This document shows positions 1 to 8,687 of a DNA stretch of 64,000 bases, in pieces. The DNA lies in the NCBI RefSeq assembly GCF_023016155.1, contig NZ_JALKBG010000003.1, positions 666,001-730,000 on the forward strand, in the 5' to 3' direction. Position 1 is the stretch's first letter, and each line of letters opens with the position of its first letter. The notes beneath the pieces are model-generated. The model made no database searches, was not told the DNA's origin, and saw nothing but the letters and a program-made list of their open reading frames with translations. The position numbers were made by a program, and so were the translations under genes. Source of the stretch: Aliiroseovarius sp. F20344 (GTDB lineage: Bacteria; Pseudomonadota; Alphaproteobacteria; Rhodobacterales; Rhodobacteraceae).

Positions 1-141
1 AACATCGACGCTGACGCTTCCACAGCTGCGATTGCTGATGGCGCAACCGCTACTGTTACAACAACTGGGCGTCTTGTTGTGGCCTTTGGCGAAGGCGCCG
101 ATTTCACGCCGGGCAACAAGGTGGTTATCAACCTTCAATAA
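1..141 (+). CDS. C-terminal end of an unidentified protein (partial)
   Basis: An open frame runs in from the left edge and stops with TAA at 139-141, giving 46 residues. They are rich in Ala, Thr, Val and Gly, and end in a run of alternating hydrophobic residues (GRLVVAFGEG, then KVVINLQ) that looks like the last beta strands of a secreted or beta-sandwich protein. I do not recognise the family from this fragment. The next gene starts 53 bases later on the same strand, so the two could share a transcript. Confidence 0.5.
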   Translation, partial: NIDADASTAAIADGATATVTTTGRLVVAFGEGADFTPGNKVVINLQ

Positions 142-194
142 TGCAAATTGCTGGCTCCAGAACGGGGCCAGCACTCTCAAAACGGAACTCCCAC

Positions 195-572
195 ATGACC
201 CTAATCACCATCTTTATTGGCCTCTTGTCTGCCTTCTTCCTGTTCGCCAGCTCAATCAAGATTTTCGGTTGGCAAAAGATGATCTTTGAGACCCAGCTGG
301 CAATGTTCATCAAATATGGTCTGAACCGCCAGATCATGGCTTTGACTGGCGTGGTTGAGCTGTTTGGCGCGATTGCCATTTGGTTCCAGGGGTCGTGGAT
401 CGGTACCTTGGGTGCGCTGGCACTACTTGGGACTTCGGTCGGTGCAATCGGATGTCACCTGATTTGGGACACTTGGAAAGAGGGTGTTCCTGCGATGATC
501 ACAGGCACTTTGTCCGCCATCGTTGCATGGTCAGGGCGGGCAGCCTTACTCGGGTTCTTAGGGCTCATCTAA
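195..572 (+). CDS. DoxX-like small integral membrane protein
   Basis: This 125-residue protein is almost entirely hydrophobic, with four predicted membrane segments (about residues 1-20, 42-62, 68-90 and 97-122). The layout and the short polar loops match the DoxX-like family (DoxX/DoxX_2), which in characterised cases is linked to thiol redox balance and membrane-associated oxidoreductases. The substrate here is unknown. An ATG at 141 overlapping the previous stop would add 18 polar residues. I prefer the ATG at 195, because the protein then begins directly with the first membrane helix. It is followed 21 bases later by the SnoaL gene on the same strand, probably in one operon. Confidence 0.7.
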   Translation: MTLITIFIGLLSAFFLFASSIKIFGWQKMIFETQLAMFIKYGLNRQIMALTGVVELFGAIAIWFQGSWIGTLGALALLGTSVGAIGCHLIWDTWKEGVPAMITGTLSAIVAWSGRAALLGFLGLI

Positions 573-593
573 TTCCAACATTGGAGAAAGAAC

Positions 594-1382
594 ATGACAG
601 ACAGCATCCGCGTCTCGAACGCAAAAGGCCTATATCTGGAAGGCATCCGCGACGGCAAAATGGTCGAAGCCTTGGATAAATACACCGGCGACCGCTACAC
701 CCAGCACTCGACTGGTGTGCGCGATGGGAAGGACGGGTTCATTGAGTTCTTCACGCCATTTCTAGAACGCAATCCAATCCGCGACATTCAGGTTTTGCGC
801 ACAATTGAAGACGGTAATTTTGTCTTTTGCCACGTCCATCAGAACCTTGGTAACGGTGAAGCGCAGTGGGTCACAGCGGACATCTTCGATACTGACGAAA
901 ACGGCAAGATCGTCGAGCATTGGGACGTCATCGCCGAATACAAATGGCCCACGGTTTCGGGGCGCACAATGGTTGATGGCCCGATCGAGATCGAAGACCT
1001 CGATCAAACCGAAGCCAACAAGGCGGTGGTGCAAGGATTTGTCGACAACGTGCTGATGGGCGGGCGCGCAGATCTGGTGACCGACTACATCTCGACCGAA
1101 CAATACGACCAGCACAATCCCGAAGTGGGCAATGGGCTGGAGGGCTTTGGCAAGCACCTCAAGCAAGTGATGGAGAGTGGTCAAGCCGCGCAATACGTCA
1201 AGGTTCATCACTTGTTGGGGCAAGGCAACTTTGTCGTGATCTACAGCCATGTGAAACAGGGCGGCGATGACTGGGCATTCTTTGATCTGTTCAGGCTCAA
1301 GGGCGGCAAGATCGTCGAGCACTGGGATGTTCAGGAAAAGATTGGGCCGAAAGAAACCTGGAACAACTCAGGCAAATTCTAA
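594..1382 (+). CDS. Tandem SnoaL-like (NTF2-fold) domain protein
   Basis: The 262-residue product contains two SnoaL/NTF2-fold units (about residues 1-125 and 135-260), which look like an internal duplication. Each half ends with the same GGKIVEHWDV-type or NGKIVEHWDV-type strand, and each carries a YTQHS/YDQHN-type segment. Cytosolic proteins of this family are often annotated as SnoaL-like aldol-condensation or polyketide-cyclase-like enzymes, but few have a known substrate, so no reaction is assigned. The start has a good ribosome binding site (GGAGAAAG, 584-591). It sits between the DoxX-like and SPL radical SAM genes in the same direction. Confidence 0.8.
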   Translation: MTDSIRVSNAKGLYLEGIRDGKMVEALDKYTGDRYTQHSTGVRDGKDGFIEFFTPFLERNPIRDIQVLRTIEDGNFVFCHVHQNLGNGEAQWVTADIFDTDENGKIVEHWDVIAEYKWPTVSGRTMVDGPIEIEDLDQTEANKAVVQGFVDNVLMGGRADLVTDYISTEQYDQHNPEVGNGLEGFGKHLKQVMESGQAAQYVKVHHLLGQGNFVVIYSHVKQGGDDWAFFDLFRLKGGKIVEHWDVQEKIGPKETWNNSGKF

Positions 1383-1439
1383 GCAAATTGCGGTCCCCGA
1401 TATGGGGCCCGCGCATCTCCCTATTGCAGGAGCCGCGAC

Positions 1440-2315
1440 ATGGCGCTTCAAATCCACGAAACCACTGCAAAGTCCATCATCGCCAGCACCAAGGTGCCGA
1501 GTGCGGATTTTGTGATAAATCCCTACACGGGTTGCCAGTTTGCTTGCATGTACTGCTTTGCCAGCTTCATGGGGCGCTTCGTTGGTGAGAGTAACGGCAA
1601 TTGGGGTAACTACGTCTACGTGAAAACCAACGCTATTGAGTTGATGGAAAAGCAAATCCACCGGCTGCTCAAGAAAGACCCACATCCACGGATCGCGATC
1701 AGCACGGTTACGGACCCCTATCAGGGAGTGGAACGCAAATATCGTCTGACGCGCGGTATTCTAAAGGTCTTTGCCGAACATGACTATCAGGGGCGTGTCA
1801 GCATCCTGACCAAATCCCCAAATGTTCTGGATGACCTTGAAACCTTGAAGCGGATCAAACACGCAGAAGTTGGTCTGAGCATCACCACCTCTGACGACAA
1901 TCTGAGCCGACAGTTAGATGCAATGGCCCCGCTAGCCCGTGCGCGGCTTGATACGTTGCGCAAGCTGACGGATGTGGGGATCAAGTCCTACGTCTTTGTC
2001 GGGCCGTTCCTGCCTCACATGTACCTGCGACCAGAACTGATTGATGAGCTGTTTGCGGGCATTCGCGCCGCGGGCGCGACAGAGGTAAAAGTCGAATACC
2101 TGAACTTGCCATCCTATGTGCGGCCACGTTTGCGCGAATTCCTCAAGGATCAACCCGCCGACATACAGGCCGTCTATGCCAAATCGCAGAATTTCGAATA
2201 TCGCGACATGCTGGAACCCGTGATCCGCGAAGCGCTGGCCAACAATGGCCTGCAACTTCGCTTCAACGAAATCGTTCATCACGTCAGTGATCAAGACCTG
2301 AAGGAAACATCATGA
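1440..2315 (+). CDS. SPL-type radical SAM protein (Rv2578c-like)
   Basis: The 291-residue protein has the radical SAM cysteine motif C32-x3-C36-x2-C39 (GCQFACMYC), which holds a 4Fe-4S cluster, in the NPYTGC context typical of the spore-photoproduct-lyase-like (SPL) family. The TDPYQGVE segment and the TKSPNVLDDL segment fit the rest of the TIM-barrel core. True spore photoproduct lyases repair a thymine dimer. Most bacterial members of this branch have no known substrate, and this organism is unlikely to sporulate, so only the enzyme class is named. The stop overlaps the start of the next gene by four bases (ATGA), which strongly suggests translational coupling with the peroxiredoxin-like protein. 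Confidence 0.85.
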   Translation: MALQIHETTAKSIIASTKVPSADFVINPYTGCQFACMYCFASFMGRFVGESNGNWGNYVYVKTNAIELMEKQIHRLLKKDPHPRIAISTVTDPYQGVERKYRLTRGILKVFAEHDYQGRVSILTKSPNVLDDLETLKRIKHAEVGLSITTSDDNLSRQLDAMAPLARARLDTLRKLTDVGIKSYVFVGPFLPHMYLRPELIDELFAGIRAAGATEVKVEYLNLPSYVRPRLREFLKDQPADIQAVYAKSQNFEYRDMLEPVIREALANNGLQLRFNEIVHHVSDQDLKETS

Positions 2316-2845
2316 CCGCAACGAAACTCGCCGCAGGGGAGACCTTTCCAGTTTTGAAAATTGCCCGTTTGGGCGGTGGAGACCTCAGCCTTGGGAAGCC
2401 GTCAGGCTCCCATGATTGGCAAATGGTTGTCGTCTATCGCGGGAAACACTGCCCCTATTGCAGCCGTTATCTACAAGAGCTGGAACCACTCATTCCGCGC
2501 CTGAATGGGATCGGCATTGACGTCGCTGCAGTTTCTGCCGACAGCCTGGACCGCGCGGAACCCCATATCGCCAAACTGGGGGTCGATCTGACGATTGGTT
2601 ATGATCTGTCAGTTGCGCAAATGAAATCGCTGGGATTGTATATTTCCGAACCACGTTCGGATGCCGAAAGCCCGCGACCATTCGCAGAACCCGGGCTTTT
2701 CATCATCAATGGTGATGGCACGCTGCAAGTGACTGATATCTCCAACGGCCCGTTCGTGCGCCCGCATCTGGAAACACTTGTCGGCGGGCTGGAGTTCATT
2801 CGGAACCCAGAACACAAATATCCAATCAGAGGATTGTTGACGTAG
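2312..2845 (+). CDS. Peroxiredoxin-like protein (AhpC/TSA, CxxC)
   Basis: This 177-residue thioredoxin-fold protein has the active-site segment YRGKHCPYC (Cys47 and Cys50) at the end of the first core strand. That places it in the AhpC/TSA-like peroxiredoxin or thiol-oxidoreductase group. The first Cys would be the peroxidatic one, and the CxxC spacing permits an intramolecular disulfide. The Pro of the cis-Pro loop is plausibly in AEPGLFII. It has no signal peptide, so it should act in the cytosol. It is translationally coupled to the upstream radical SAM gene, which suggests redox support or protection of that enzyme. This last point is inference. Confidence 0.8.
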   Translation: MTATKLAAGETFPVLKIARLGGGDLSLGKPSGSHDWQMVVVYRGKHCPYCSRYLQELEPLIPRLNGIGIDVAAVSADSLDRAEPHIAKLGVDLTIGYDLSVAQMKSLGLYISEPRSDAESPRPFAEPGLFIINGDGTLQVTDISNGPFVRPHLETLVGGLEFIRNPEHKYPIRGLLT

Positions 2846-3274
2846 TTCGGCCTCGAGATGGAATTGCTGCCGTTCACAAGTGCTGGGTGAACTGCAGCTT
2901 CGTCCGCAATTTGCCCCTTCGCCATCGAACTCTCGCTGCGAATTGCCTGAATGGCCGGATTTTACGTCGCGTGGTAGCGTTTGGAATTACGCAACCGCGG
3001 CAATTCTCGTGCCGCGAGCGCACGCAGCGAGAAATTCGATTTCACGGTGAGGGCTCAGAGCGGTCGTCGGATGCGCCGCAGCATCTACCAAAATCCCCCG
3101 GCGTTCGTCACTCACGGCCCAGAGCTGCCGTTGGTCACCGGACCCCATCGCTGCGGTACGGCCCGTCGAACCCGCCATTCGCTGCGCAAGCGAAATCACG
3201 AGTTAGGCGAACTAACACAACGCGGAACAAAGTCGCCGTTAGTTTTGCCTCAATCGAGGTCCGCTATCGTGGCC
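2846..3274 (+). other. Intergenic region, no gene supported
   Basis: This stretch of about 430 bases lies between two convergent genes, the peroxiredoxin-like gene and the AraC regulator. Open frames exist on both strands, but their translations are rich in Arg, Ser and Pro with no recognisable motif, and none has a good ribosome binding site. The segment contains GCTGCGCAAGCG-like and other short inverted words. It could be a decayed gene or a copy of a dispersed intergenic element. I saw no second copy inside the window. Confidence 0.4.
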
Positions 3275-4165
3275 TTAAGCCACCCCAGTCGTTAGTTGTC
3301 GGTCGTGGCTCCATTGGCGGGGTGACTGGCCGTAGATCCGCTTGAACTCGCGGCTGAATTGAGATGAGCTTTGATAGCCCACTTCCCAGGCCGCCTCCGA
3401 CACGGTCTTTCCTTCGGCGATCTTCATCGCGGCGTTGTTCAGCCGCATCGATTTCACGAACTGGATAGGGGACATTGTCGTGGCCTCTTTGAAGCGCCGA
3501 TGAAAGACCGCGCGGCTCATACCCACATTGTCGGCCATATCGTCGATGGTGACCTGCTCTGTTAAGTGGTTTGAGAGATAGTCGATGGTGCGTGCGATTT
3601 CGTTGCCGACACCAAAGGCACGTCTTGCGGCGGTCCCTGCCTCGCCCATGAGAACCGCATAACACAATTCGCGTAGTCGCCCCGGTCCCAGCACCTCCAG
3701 ATCAACCGAATTCTCGAGCAGCTCGAGAAGCCGCAGCAAAGCCTCGGTGAACCCAGCATCCCAAGAAGCCAATGCCAAAGCCGACGGCGCTACTCCCCGA
3801 GACTGTCTGCCGCTGCCGGCAGCGGACTCTATCTCCATAGTGAGCTCGCGCATCATTCTTGGCTCCAAAGTGATTACTACGCCGAGCAGAGGATCTTCTT
3901 CGGAAGCCTGTGGCGTGCCCGCCTCGACCGGCAGAGTCATTGGGCACAGCAGGTAATTGTCACAGTCATAGATGTGGTGCTCACCATCCAGTATAGCTTC
4001 CTTGGTGCCGTTAAGTATTGCCACGACTGCGGGCTCGTAGACGGCGGGGGCGCAGGGCATGGCCTCGGTTACTCGGAAAAGCTGGACGCCCCTCAGCGCG
4101 GTATCGACAAGGCCTGCCGCGGGCAGACGGCGCTCAATAATGGCTTTGATCTGTTCTTTGCTCAT
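3275..4165 (-). CDS. AraC-family transcriptional regulator
   Basis: The 296-residue protein has an N-terminal AraC_N-type cupin domain (about residues 20-180) and a C-terminal pair of helix-turn-helix motifs. In these the segments IDDMADNVGMSRAVFHRRFKE and then AAWEVGYQSSSQFSREFKR are clear AraC/XylS signatures. The start is taken at the ATG at 4165, preceded by AAAGAG. An ATG at 4192 and a TTG at 4222 lie upstream in frame but have weaker sites. It is transcribed divergently from the SDR gene at 4327, the usual arrangement for an activator of its neighbour. The inducer is not evident. Confidence 0.85.
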   Translation of the reverse strand: MSKEQIKAIIERRLPAAGLVDTALRGVQLFRVTEAMPCAPAVYEPAVVAILNGTKEAILDGEHHIYDCDNYLLCPMTLPVEAGTPQASEEDPLLGVVITLEPRMMRELTMEIESAAGSGRQSRGVAPSALALASWDAGFTEALLRLLELLENSVDLEVLGPGRLRELCYAVLMGEAGTAARRAFGVGNEIARTIDYLSNHLTEQVTIDDMADNVGMSRAVFHRRFKEATTMSPIQFVKSMRLNNAAMKIAEGKTVSEAAWEVGYQSSSQFSREFKRIYGQSPRQWSHDRQLTTGVA

Positions 4166-4298
4166 GCTCTTTAGCTGGCAGAAGACCTTCATCTTTGCAA
4201 CGGAGTTGAGACGATTAGGCAAGTAATCGAGAGGATATCGCCTGTTTCATGGCCCTGACAGGTTCTATCTGTGTTTTCAATCGACGACACCCCAAACC

Positions 4299-4314
4299 GC
4301 CAGCTTTGGCTGGC
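4299..4314 (+). promoter_or_regulatory. Hairpin abutting the SDR ribosome binding site
   Basis: GCCAGC (4299-4304) and GCTGGC (4309-4314) form a perfect six-base stem with a TTTG loop. It ends directly against the AGGAGA Shine-Dalgarno sequence (4315-4320) of the SDR gene. Such a structure could tune translation or mark the 5-prime leader. No function is shown. Confidence 0.35.
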
Positions 4315-4326
4315 AGGAGACAGAAA

Positions 4327-5280
4327 ATGGCAGATGCGACATTTGGACCAAAAGGTTGGACACCCGAGCGCCTCGATGACCAGTCAGGCAAGACCTACAT
4401 AATCACTGGCGCCAACGCGGGCGCAGGCTTTCAAGCCGCGCGCATTCTTCTGAAGAAGAACGCCAAGGTGGTGATGCTGAACCGCTCGCCCGAGAAATCC
4501 GAAGCGGCAATCGTGGACCTGAAACAGGAAATCGGCGCGAAAGCCGACGTGAGCTTCATCCGGATTGACCTGTCCGTCTTGGACAGCGTGCGCGAGGCCG
4601 CCGAAGAGGTCCTTAAGACGGTGCCTCGCATCGACGCATTGATCAATAACGCGGCTATCGCGCAGGTGCCGACACGCAAGCTGACCGTAGATGGGTTTGA
4701 AAGTCAGCTTGGCACCAACCACTACGGTCATTTTCTGCTCAATGGTCTGCTCTTTGACCGCATCGCCGAATGCAAAGGCCGGATCGTGGTTGTTGCCAGC
4801 CTCGGCTACAACATGGGCCTGAAGACCATCAAGTTCGACGATATTAACTGGGATGATGGCTACGGCGCAAACACCGCCTATTCGCAAAGCAAGTTGGCGC
4901 AGATGATGTTCGCATACGAATTGCAGGACCGGCTGGCCGCTGCAGGGCGCAAAGATGTCGAGGTTTTCGTCTGCCATCCTGGCTCATCAGCGACATCTCT
5001 GATCACAACAAGCGGCAGCCGCACGATGCGTTTCATCTGGTGGCTGATGACCAAGACGCCAATGGTCCAGACTGCAGAACAAGGCTCATATCCTGAAGTC
5101 ATGTGCGCGACCGAACAAGCCCTATCCGAGCAACGCGCCCTCTACGGTCCGACGGGCCGCATGGAAGCGGTCGGCCCAGTCGATAAAGGCACACTGAATG
5201 TTCACGCTCATGATAAAACTGTCATGGAAAGGCTTTGGCAAGTGTCTGAAAAAGCCGTCGGGTTCGAGTGGAAACTCTGA
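4327..5280 (+). CDS. Short-chain dehydrogenase/reductase (SDR)
   Basis: This 317-residue cytosolic oxidoreductase shows the SDR cofactor motif TGANAGAG (residues 28-35), the NNAA motif and the catalytic YSQSK (Tyr-x3-Lys). Its length and the long C-terminal part resemble the retinol-dehydrogenase/WW-domain-oxidoreductase-like SDRs, which act on carbonyls with NADP(H). The substrate is unknown. The ATG at 4327 is chosen because AGGAGA lies seven bases upstream. An in-frame ATG at 4249 would add 26 residues unlike the family. It is divergent from the AraC gene, which probably controls it. Confidence 0.85.
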   Translation: MADATFGPKGWTPERLDDQSGKTYIITGANAGAGFQAARILLKKNAKVVMLNRSPEKSEAAIVDLKQEIGAKADVSFIRIDLSVLDSVREAAEEVLKTVPRIDALINNAAIAQVPTRKLTVDGFESQLGTNHYGHFLLNGLLFDRIAECKGRIVVVASLGYNMGLKTIKFDDINWDDGYGANTAYSQSKLAQMMFAYELQDRLAAAGRKDVEVFVCHPGSSATSLITTSGSRTMRFIWWLMTKTPMVQTAEQGSYPEVMCATEQALSEQRALYGPTGRMEAVGPVDKGTLNVHAHDKTVMERLWQVSEKAVGFEWKL

Positions 5281-5387
5281 CAGATTGATAGAATTCGGCT
5301 GTCAACACACCAGTCCGGAGAGCTGAAACTGGTGCGCCGTGCAGGTTTCGACACTCTGGGCTCACAGCAGGCATTCAATCCCAAGAA

Positions 5388-5415
5388 AAAGCCCCGGTGT
5401 TTCCACCGGGGCTTT
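5388..5415 (-). terminator. Rho-independent terminator of pnp
   Basis: A perfect 12-base stem, AAAGCCCCGGTG (5388-5399) with CACCGGGGCTTT (5404-5415), encloses a four-base loop. Read on the minus strand it is followed by a T-rich tract (complement of 5381-5390), just downstream of the pnp stop codon. Confidence 0.9.
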
Positions 5416-5435
5416 CTAATTCGGAAGACTAAGGA

Positions 5436-7580
5436 TTAGTCGTCGTCTTTTTTCTTCGGCTCAGGGGCGATCTCTTCGCCGGTTTCCTGATCGACGATCT
5501 TCATCGACAGGCGAACTTTGCCGCGGTCGTCGAAGCCAAGCAGTTTGACTTTGACTTCCTGGCCTTCCTTCAGAACGTCCGAAGGGTGGTTCAGGCGGCG
5601 GTTCTCGATCTGGCTGACGTGCACAAGGCCGTCGCGCTTGCCGAAGAAGTTCACGAAGGCGCCGAAGTCGACGATCTTCACAACTTTACCGGTGTAGATC
5701 GCGCCTTCTTCGGGCTCTGCGACGATCGCGTGGATCATCTCGTAAGCCTTGGCGATGGCGTCGCCGTTGGGCGATGCGATCTTGATCACGCCGTCGTCGT
5801 TGATGTCGACCTTAGCGCCCGAAACTTCCACGATCTCGCGGATGACTTTACCGCCCGAGCCGATCACTTCACGGATCTTGTCGGTCGGGATGTTCATGGT
5901 CTCGATGCGCGGGGCGTGAGCCGAGAACTCGGTCCGGCCAGCGGTCAGGGCTTTGCCCATCTCTTCCAGGATGTGCATACGGCCATCCTTGGCTTGTGCC
6001 AGGGCTTTCTCCATGATCTCGGGCGTGATGCCTGCGACCTTGATGTCCATCTGCAGCGAGGTGATGCCGTTTTCGGTACCAGCCACTTTGAAGTCCATGT
6101 CGCCCAGATGATCTTCGTCACCCAGGATGTCGGTCAGAACAGCGTAGGAACCGTCATCTTCCAGGATCAGACCCATGGCCACACCAGCAACAGGTGCCTT
6201 TAGCGGAACAGCCGCGTCCATCATGGACAGCGACCCACCACAGACCGACGCCATCGAGGACGAGCCGTTCGATTCAGTGATCTCTGACACCAGACGGATG
6301 GTGTAAGGGAAGTCGGTTGCCGACGGCAGAACAGCCTGCAGTGCACGCCAAGCCAGCTTACCGTGACCAATCTCACGACGACCCGGAGGGCCAAAGCGGC
6401 CTACTTCACCAACCGAATAGGGAGGGAAGTTGTAGTGCAGCAGGAAGTTCGATTTGTAGGTGCCGGTCAGCGCGTCGATCATTTGTTCGTCGTCGCCGGT
6501 GCCCAGTGTGGTTACAACCAGACCTTGGGTCTCACCACGGGTGAACAGGGCCGAACCGTGCGTACGCGGCAGGATGCCAACCGAGCTGTCGATGCCACGG
6601 ACAGTGTCCAGTGCGCGACCGTCGATACGCTTGCCGGTTTTCACTACATCGCCACGTACAACAGCCGATTCCAGATTCTTCAGCGCGGTGCCGAGGTTTG
6701 CATCTTCTTGCTGCTCTTCGGTCAGCGAGGCGATGATGTCTTCCTTGGCGGCCGAAACAGCTGCAACACGTTCTTGCTTGTCGGTGTTGCCGTAAGCTGC
6801 GCGGATCTTGTCTTCGCCGGCAGCTTTCACAGCGGCGTAGAGGTCCGAGTAGTCGGCAGGCTGGAAGTCAAACGGCTCTTTCGCGGCGTCTTCGGCCAGA
6901 TCAATGATCAGGTCGATGACCGGCTGGATCTGCTCGTGTGCGAACTTAACTGCGCCCAGCATTTCAGCTTCCGACAGTTCGTAGGCTTCCGATTCCACCA
7001 TCATCACGGCGTCTTTGGTGCCGGCGACAACAAGGTCCAGACGCTGGTCTGGGTTGTTGCGTAGATCGTGCATGTCATCGCAGGTCGGGTTCAGGATGTA
7101 TTCGCCATCCTCGAAACCAACGCGGCAAGCGCCGATCGGACCCATGAAAGGTGCGCCCGAAATTGTCAGGGCTGCAGAGGCTGCGATCATTGCAACCATG
7201 TCGGGGTCGTTGACCAGGTCGTGAGACAGCACGGTGCAGATCACCAGAACTTCGTTTTTGAAGCCGGGAACGAACAGCGGGCGGATCGGACGGTCGATCA
7301 GGCGCGAGGTCAGCGTCTCTTTTTCGGTCGGACGCGCTTCGCGCTTGAAAAAGCCACCGGGGATTTTACCAGCGGCATAATATTTCTCATTGTAGTGAAC
7401 CGTCAGCGGGAAAAAGTCCTGACCGGGCTTTTGCTGGCGCGCGAAGGTCACGTTGGCCATGACAGAGGTCTCGCCCAGAGTGGCGATGACCGAACCGTCG
7501 GCCTGACGGGCAACCTTGCCCGTTTCCAGAGTGAGGGTTTCTTCGCCCCACTCCATCGATTTTTTAGTTACGTCAAACAT
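5436..7580 (-). CDS. pnp: Polyribonucleotide nucleotidyltransferase (PNPase)
   Basis: This 714-residue enzyme is the phosphorolytic 3-prime to 5-prime exoribonuclease and polyadenylating enzyme of RNA turnover. It shows two RNase PH domains, the second including [13 protein letters not shown] and the active-site block around [13 protein letters not shown]. These are followed by a KH domain with the GSGGKVI loop (about residue 565) and a C-terminal S1 domain ([15 protein letters not shown], about residues 625-695). The length matches the family. Two adjacent ATGs occur. The second (7580) sits better spaced from AGGA and gives the usual MFDV start. It has a clear terminator. The leader upstream contains hairpins. 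Confidence 0.97.
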   Translation of the reverse strand: MFDVTKKSMEWGEETLTLETGKVARQADGSVIATLGETSVMANVTFARQQKPGQDFFPLTVHYNEKYYAAGKIPGGFFKREARPTEKETLTSRLIDRPIRPLFVPGFKNEVLVICTVLSHDLVNDPDMVAMIAASAALTISGAPFMGPIGACRVGFEDGEYILNPTCDDMHDLRNNPDQRLDLVVAGTKDAVMMVESEAYELSEAEMLGAVKFAHEQIQPVIDLIIDLAEDAAKEPFDFQPADYSDLYAAVKAAGEDKIRAAYGNTDKQERVAAVSAAKEDIIASLTEEQQEDANLGTALKNLESAVVRGDVVKTGKRIDGRALDTVRGIDSSVGILPRTHGSALFTRGETQGLVVTTLGTGDDEQMIDALTGTYKSNFLLHYNFPPYSVGEVGRFGPPGRREIGHGKLAWRALQAVLPSATDFPYTIRLVSEITESNGSSSMASVCGGSLSMMDAAVPLKAPVAGVAMGLILEDDGSYAVLTDILGDEDHLGDMDFKVAGTENGITSLQMDIKVAGITPEIMEKALAQAKDGRMHILEEMGKALTAGRTEFSAHAPRIETMNIPTDKIREVIGSGGKVIREIVEVSGAKVDINDDGVIKIASPNGDAIAKAYEMIHAIVAEPEEGAIYTGKVVKIVDFGAFVNFFGKRDGLVHVSQIENRRLNHPSDVLKEGQEVKVKLLGFDDRGKVRLSMKIVDQETGEEIAPEPKKKDDD

Positions 7581-7600
7581 CATGTTTTCCTAAGTAGGAG

Positions 7601-7649
7601 CACTCCCGGCCCTCCGGGTCTCCAGTGTCATGGTGGCCCCATTGCCACC
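7601..7649 (-). promoter_or_regulatory. Structured 5-prime leader of pnp
   Basis: Two stem-loops lie 20-70 bases upstream of the pnp start. One has CCCGG (7605-7609) pairing with CCGGG (7614-7618), flanked by CACT/AGTG (7601-7604, 7624-7627). The other is a perfect GGTGGC (7632-7637) with GCCACC (7644-7649). In Escherichia coli the pnp leader folds and is cut by RNase III, and PNPase then represses itself. A similar autoregulatory leader is plausible here. Confidence 0.45.
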
Positions 7650-7759
7650 GACCCCTCTACCTTTTTCATGCGCCGGGGTCAGAGCGTCACGTCTCAGATG
7701 CGTGCGCCTTACAGGAAAACAAGGGGTTTGGAAAGCAAAACCGTTAGCGCTGAAGCACC

Positions 7760-8476
7760 CTAACTTTGCCGGCGGCGTGGGTGTTTGGTGATGCCGAACG
7801 CCTTGCGGGCCGTGACAAGGCGCAGATCCTCGGGGTCCATGCCCATGGACAGGATGGTTTCACGATCAAAGCGTTCGCGCGCGACATCTGGATCGTGTTT
7901 GGTGCCAAACAATTTGTCGATCCAAGTCATGCCGAAACTGACATGAAACGTTGCCTCGTGATCCTGAAAGTGATGCGCCAAATGTGACCGGGTTACCCTG
8001 CGCCCAAACCAGCCTTTGGGAACGCTAAGATGCGCCAGCGTGTGGCAGTATTCATAAAAAGTGAACGCGCTGACGGATCCGACGAATAAGGCCACGTAAG
8101 AAAATAGAGCCGCAGGTCCAAGCCCAATGAAAGGCCACAGCAATACGGTGTGAATCACACATGAAATGGCCCCGAACCGAAGCGGATACCAGTGATCACC
8201 GCCGGTGAAAAACTCAGGATCGCTAGGGAATTCGTGGTGCCCGATATGGCTGCGGTAAAGCTCGTTAAAGACGCCTTGATCGGTTGGGGGCTCGCGATGC
8301 AGAAGGAAGCGATGCATGGCGTATTCGACAAAGAACTGAGCCATCACGCCGTAGACAAGGGCCAGAAGCAGCCAGGGATTAAACCAGTTCACCACCGCAA
8401 AAAGACCCAAGAGCCAGAACGGAAACAGCCTGTGAAGGGTGCCCATATTCATCAGGACGCGGATTGCTTCTGTCAT
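7760..8476 (-). CDS. Fatty acid hydroxylase/sterol desaturase-family membrane protein
   Basis: The 238-residue protein has several membrane segments and the histidine clusters of the diiron hydroxylase/desaturase superfamily: H55-x4-H60, HIGHH (H77, H80, H81), H145-x3-H149 and HLAHH (H165, H168, H169). Such proteins hydroxylate or desaturate lipids or sterol-like molecules at the membrane. The substrate is not known here. The ATG at 8476 is chosen because GGAGAA lies just upstream. An upstream in-frame start would add an unlikely basic tail. It runs in the same direction as pnp, with a gap of about 180 bases. Confidence 0.8.
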   Translation of the reverse strand: MTEAIRVLMNMGTLHRLFPFWLLGLFAVVNWFNPWLLLALVYGVMAQFFVEYAMHRFLLHREPPTDQGVFNELYRSHIGHHEFPSDPEFFTGGDHWYPLRFGAISCVIHTVLLWPFIGLGPAALFSYVALFVGSVSAFTFYEYCHTLAHLSVPKGWFGRRVTRSHLAHHFQDHEATFHVSFGMTWIDKLFGTKHDPDVARERFDRETILSMGMDPEDLRLVTARKAFGITKHPRRRQS

Positions 8477-8687
8477 CGGTTTTCTCCTCACCTTGCCACA
8501 GGCTGGGCGATGAAGACGGATGATTTCAAGCAAAACCAAACGTCAATTTGTTGATTGTCTCAGTTTGCGAATAGGTTTGGTGATGCAATCCAAAGTTGAC
8601 ATGCGGATGTGGTATACTTCACAGTTGAAGTGTTTCGCCTGGGGCCATTGGCTCTGCGGGGCATGACTTTTCAAGCCCGGAAACCTT

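Noticed and set aside
2887..3345. 152-codon plus-strand open frame in the non-coding stretch
   Set aside because: No ribosome site, Arg/Ser-rich low-complexity translation, and its end runs antisense into the AraC gene.
6363..7064. Long plus-strand frame opposite pnp
   Set aside because: Shadow of pnp, with no start site or family match.
8596..8618. TTGACA and TATACT boxes upstream of the SGNH gene
   Set aside because: Only 11 bases separate them, too short for a sigma-70 promoter. A nearby ACTTCA-N4-TGAAGT repeat (8616-8631) overlaps them, but I cannot assign a role.
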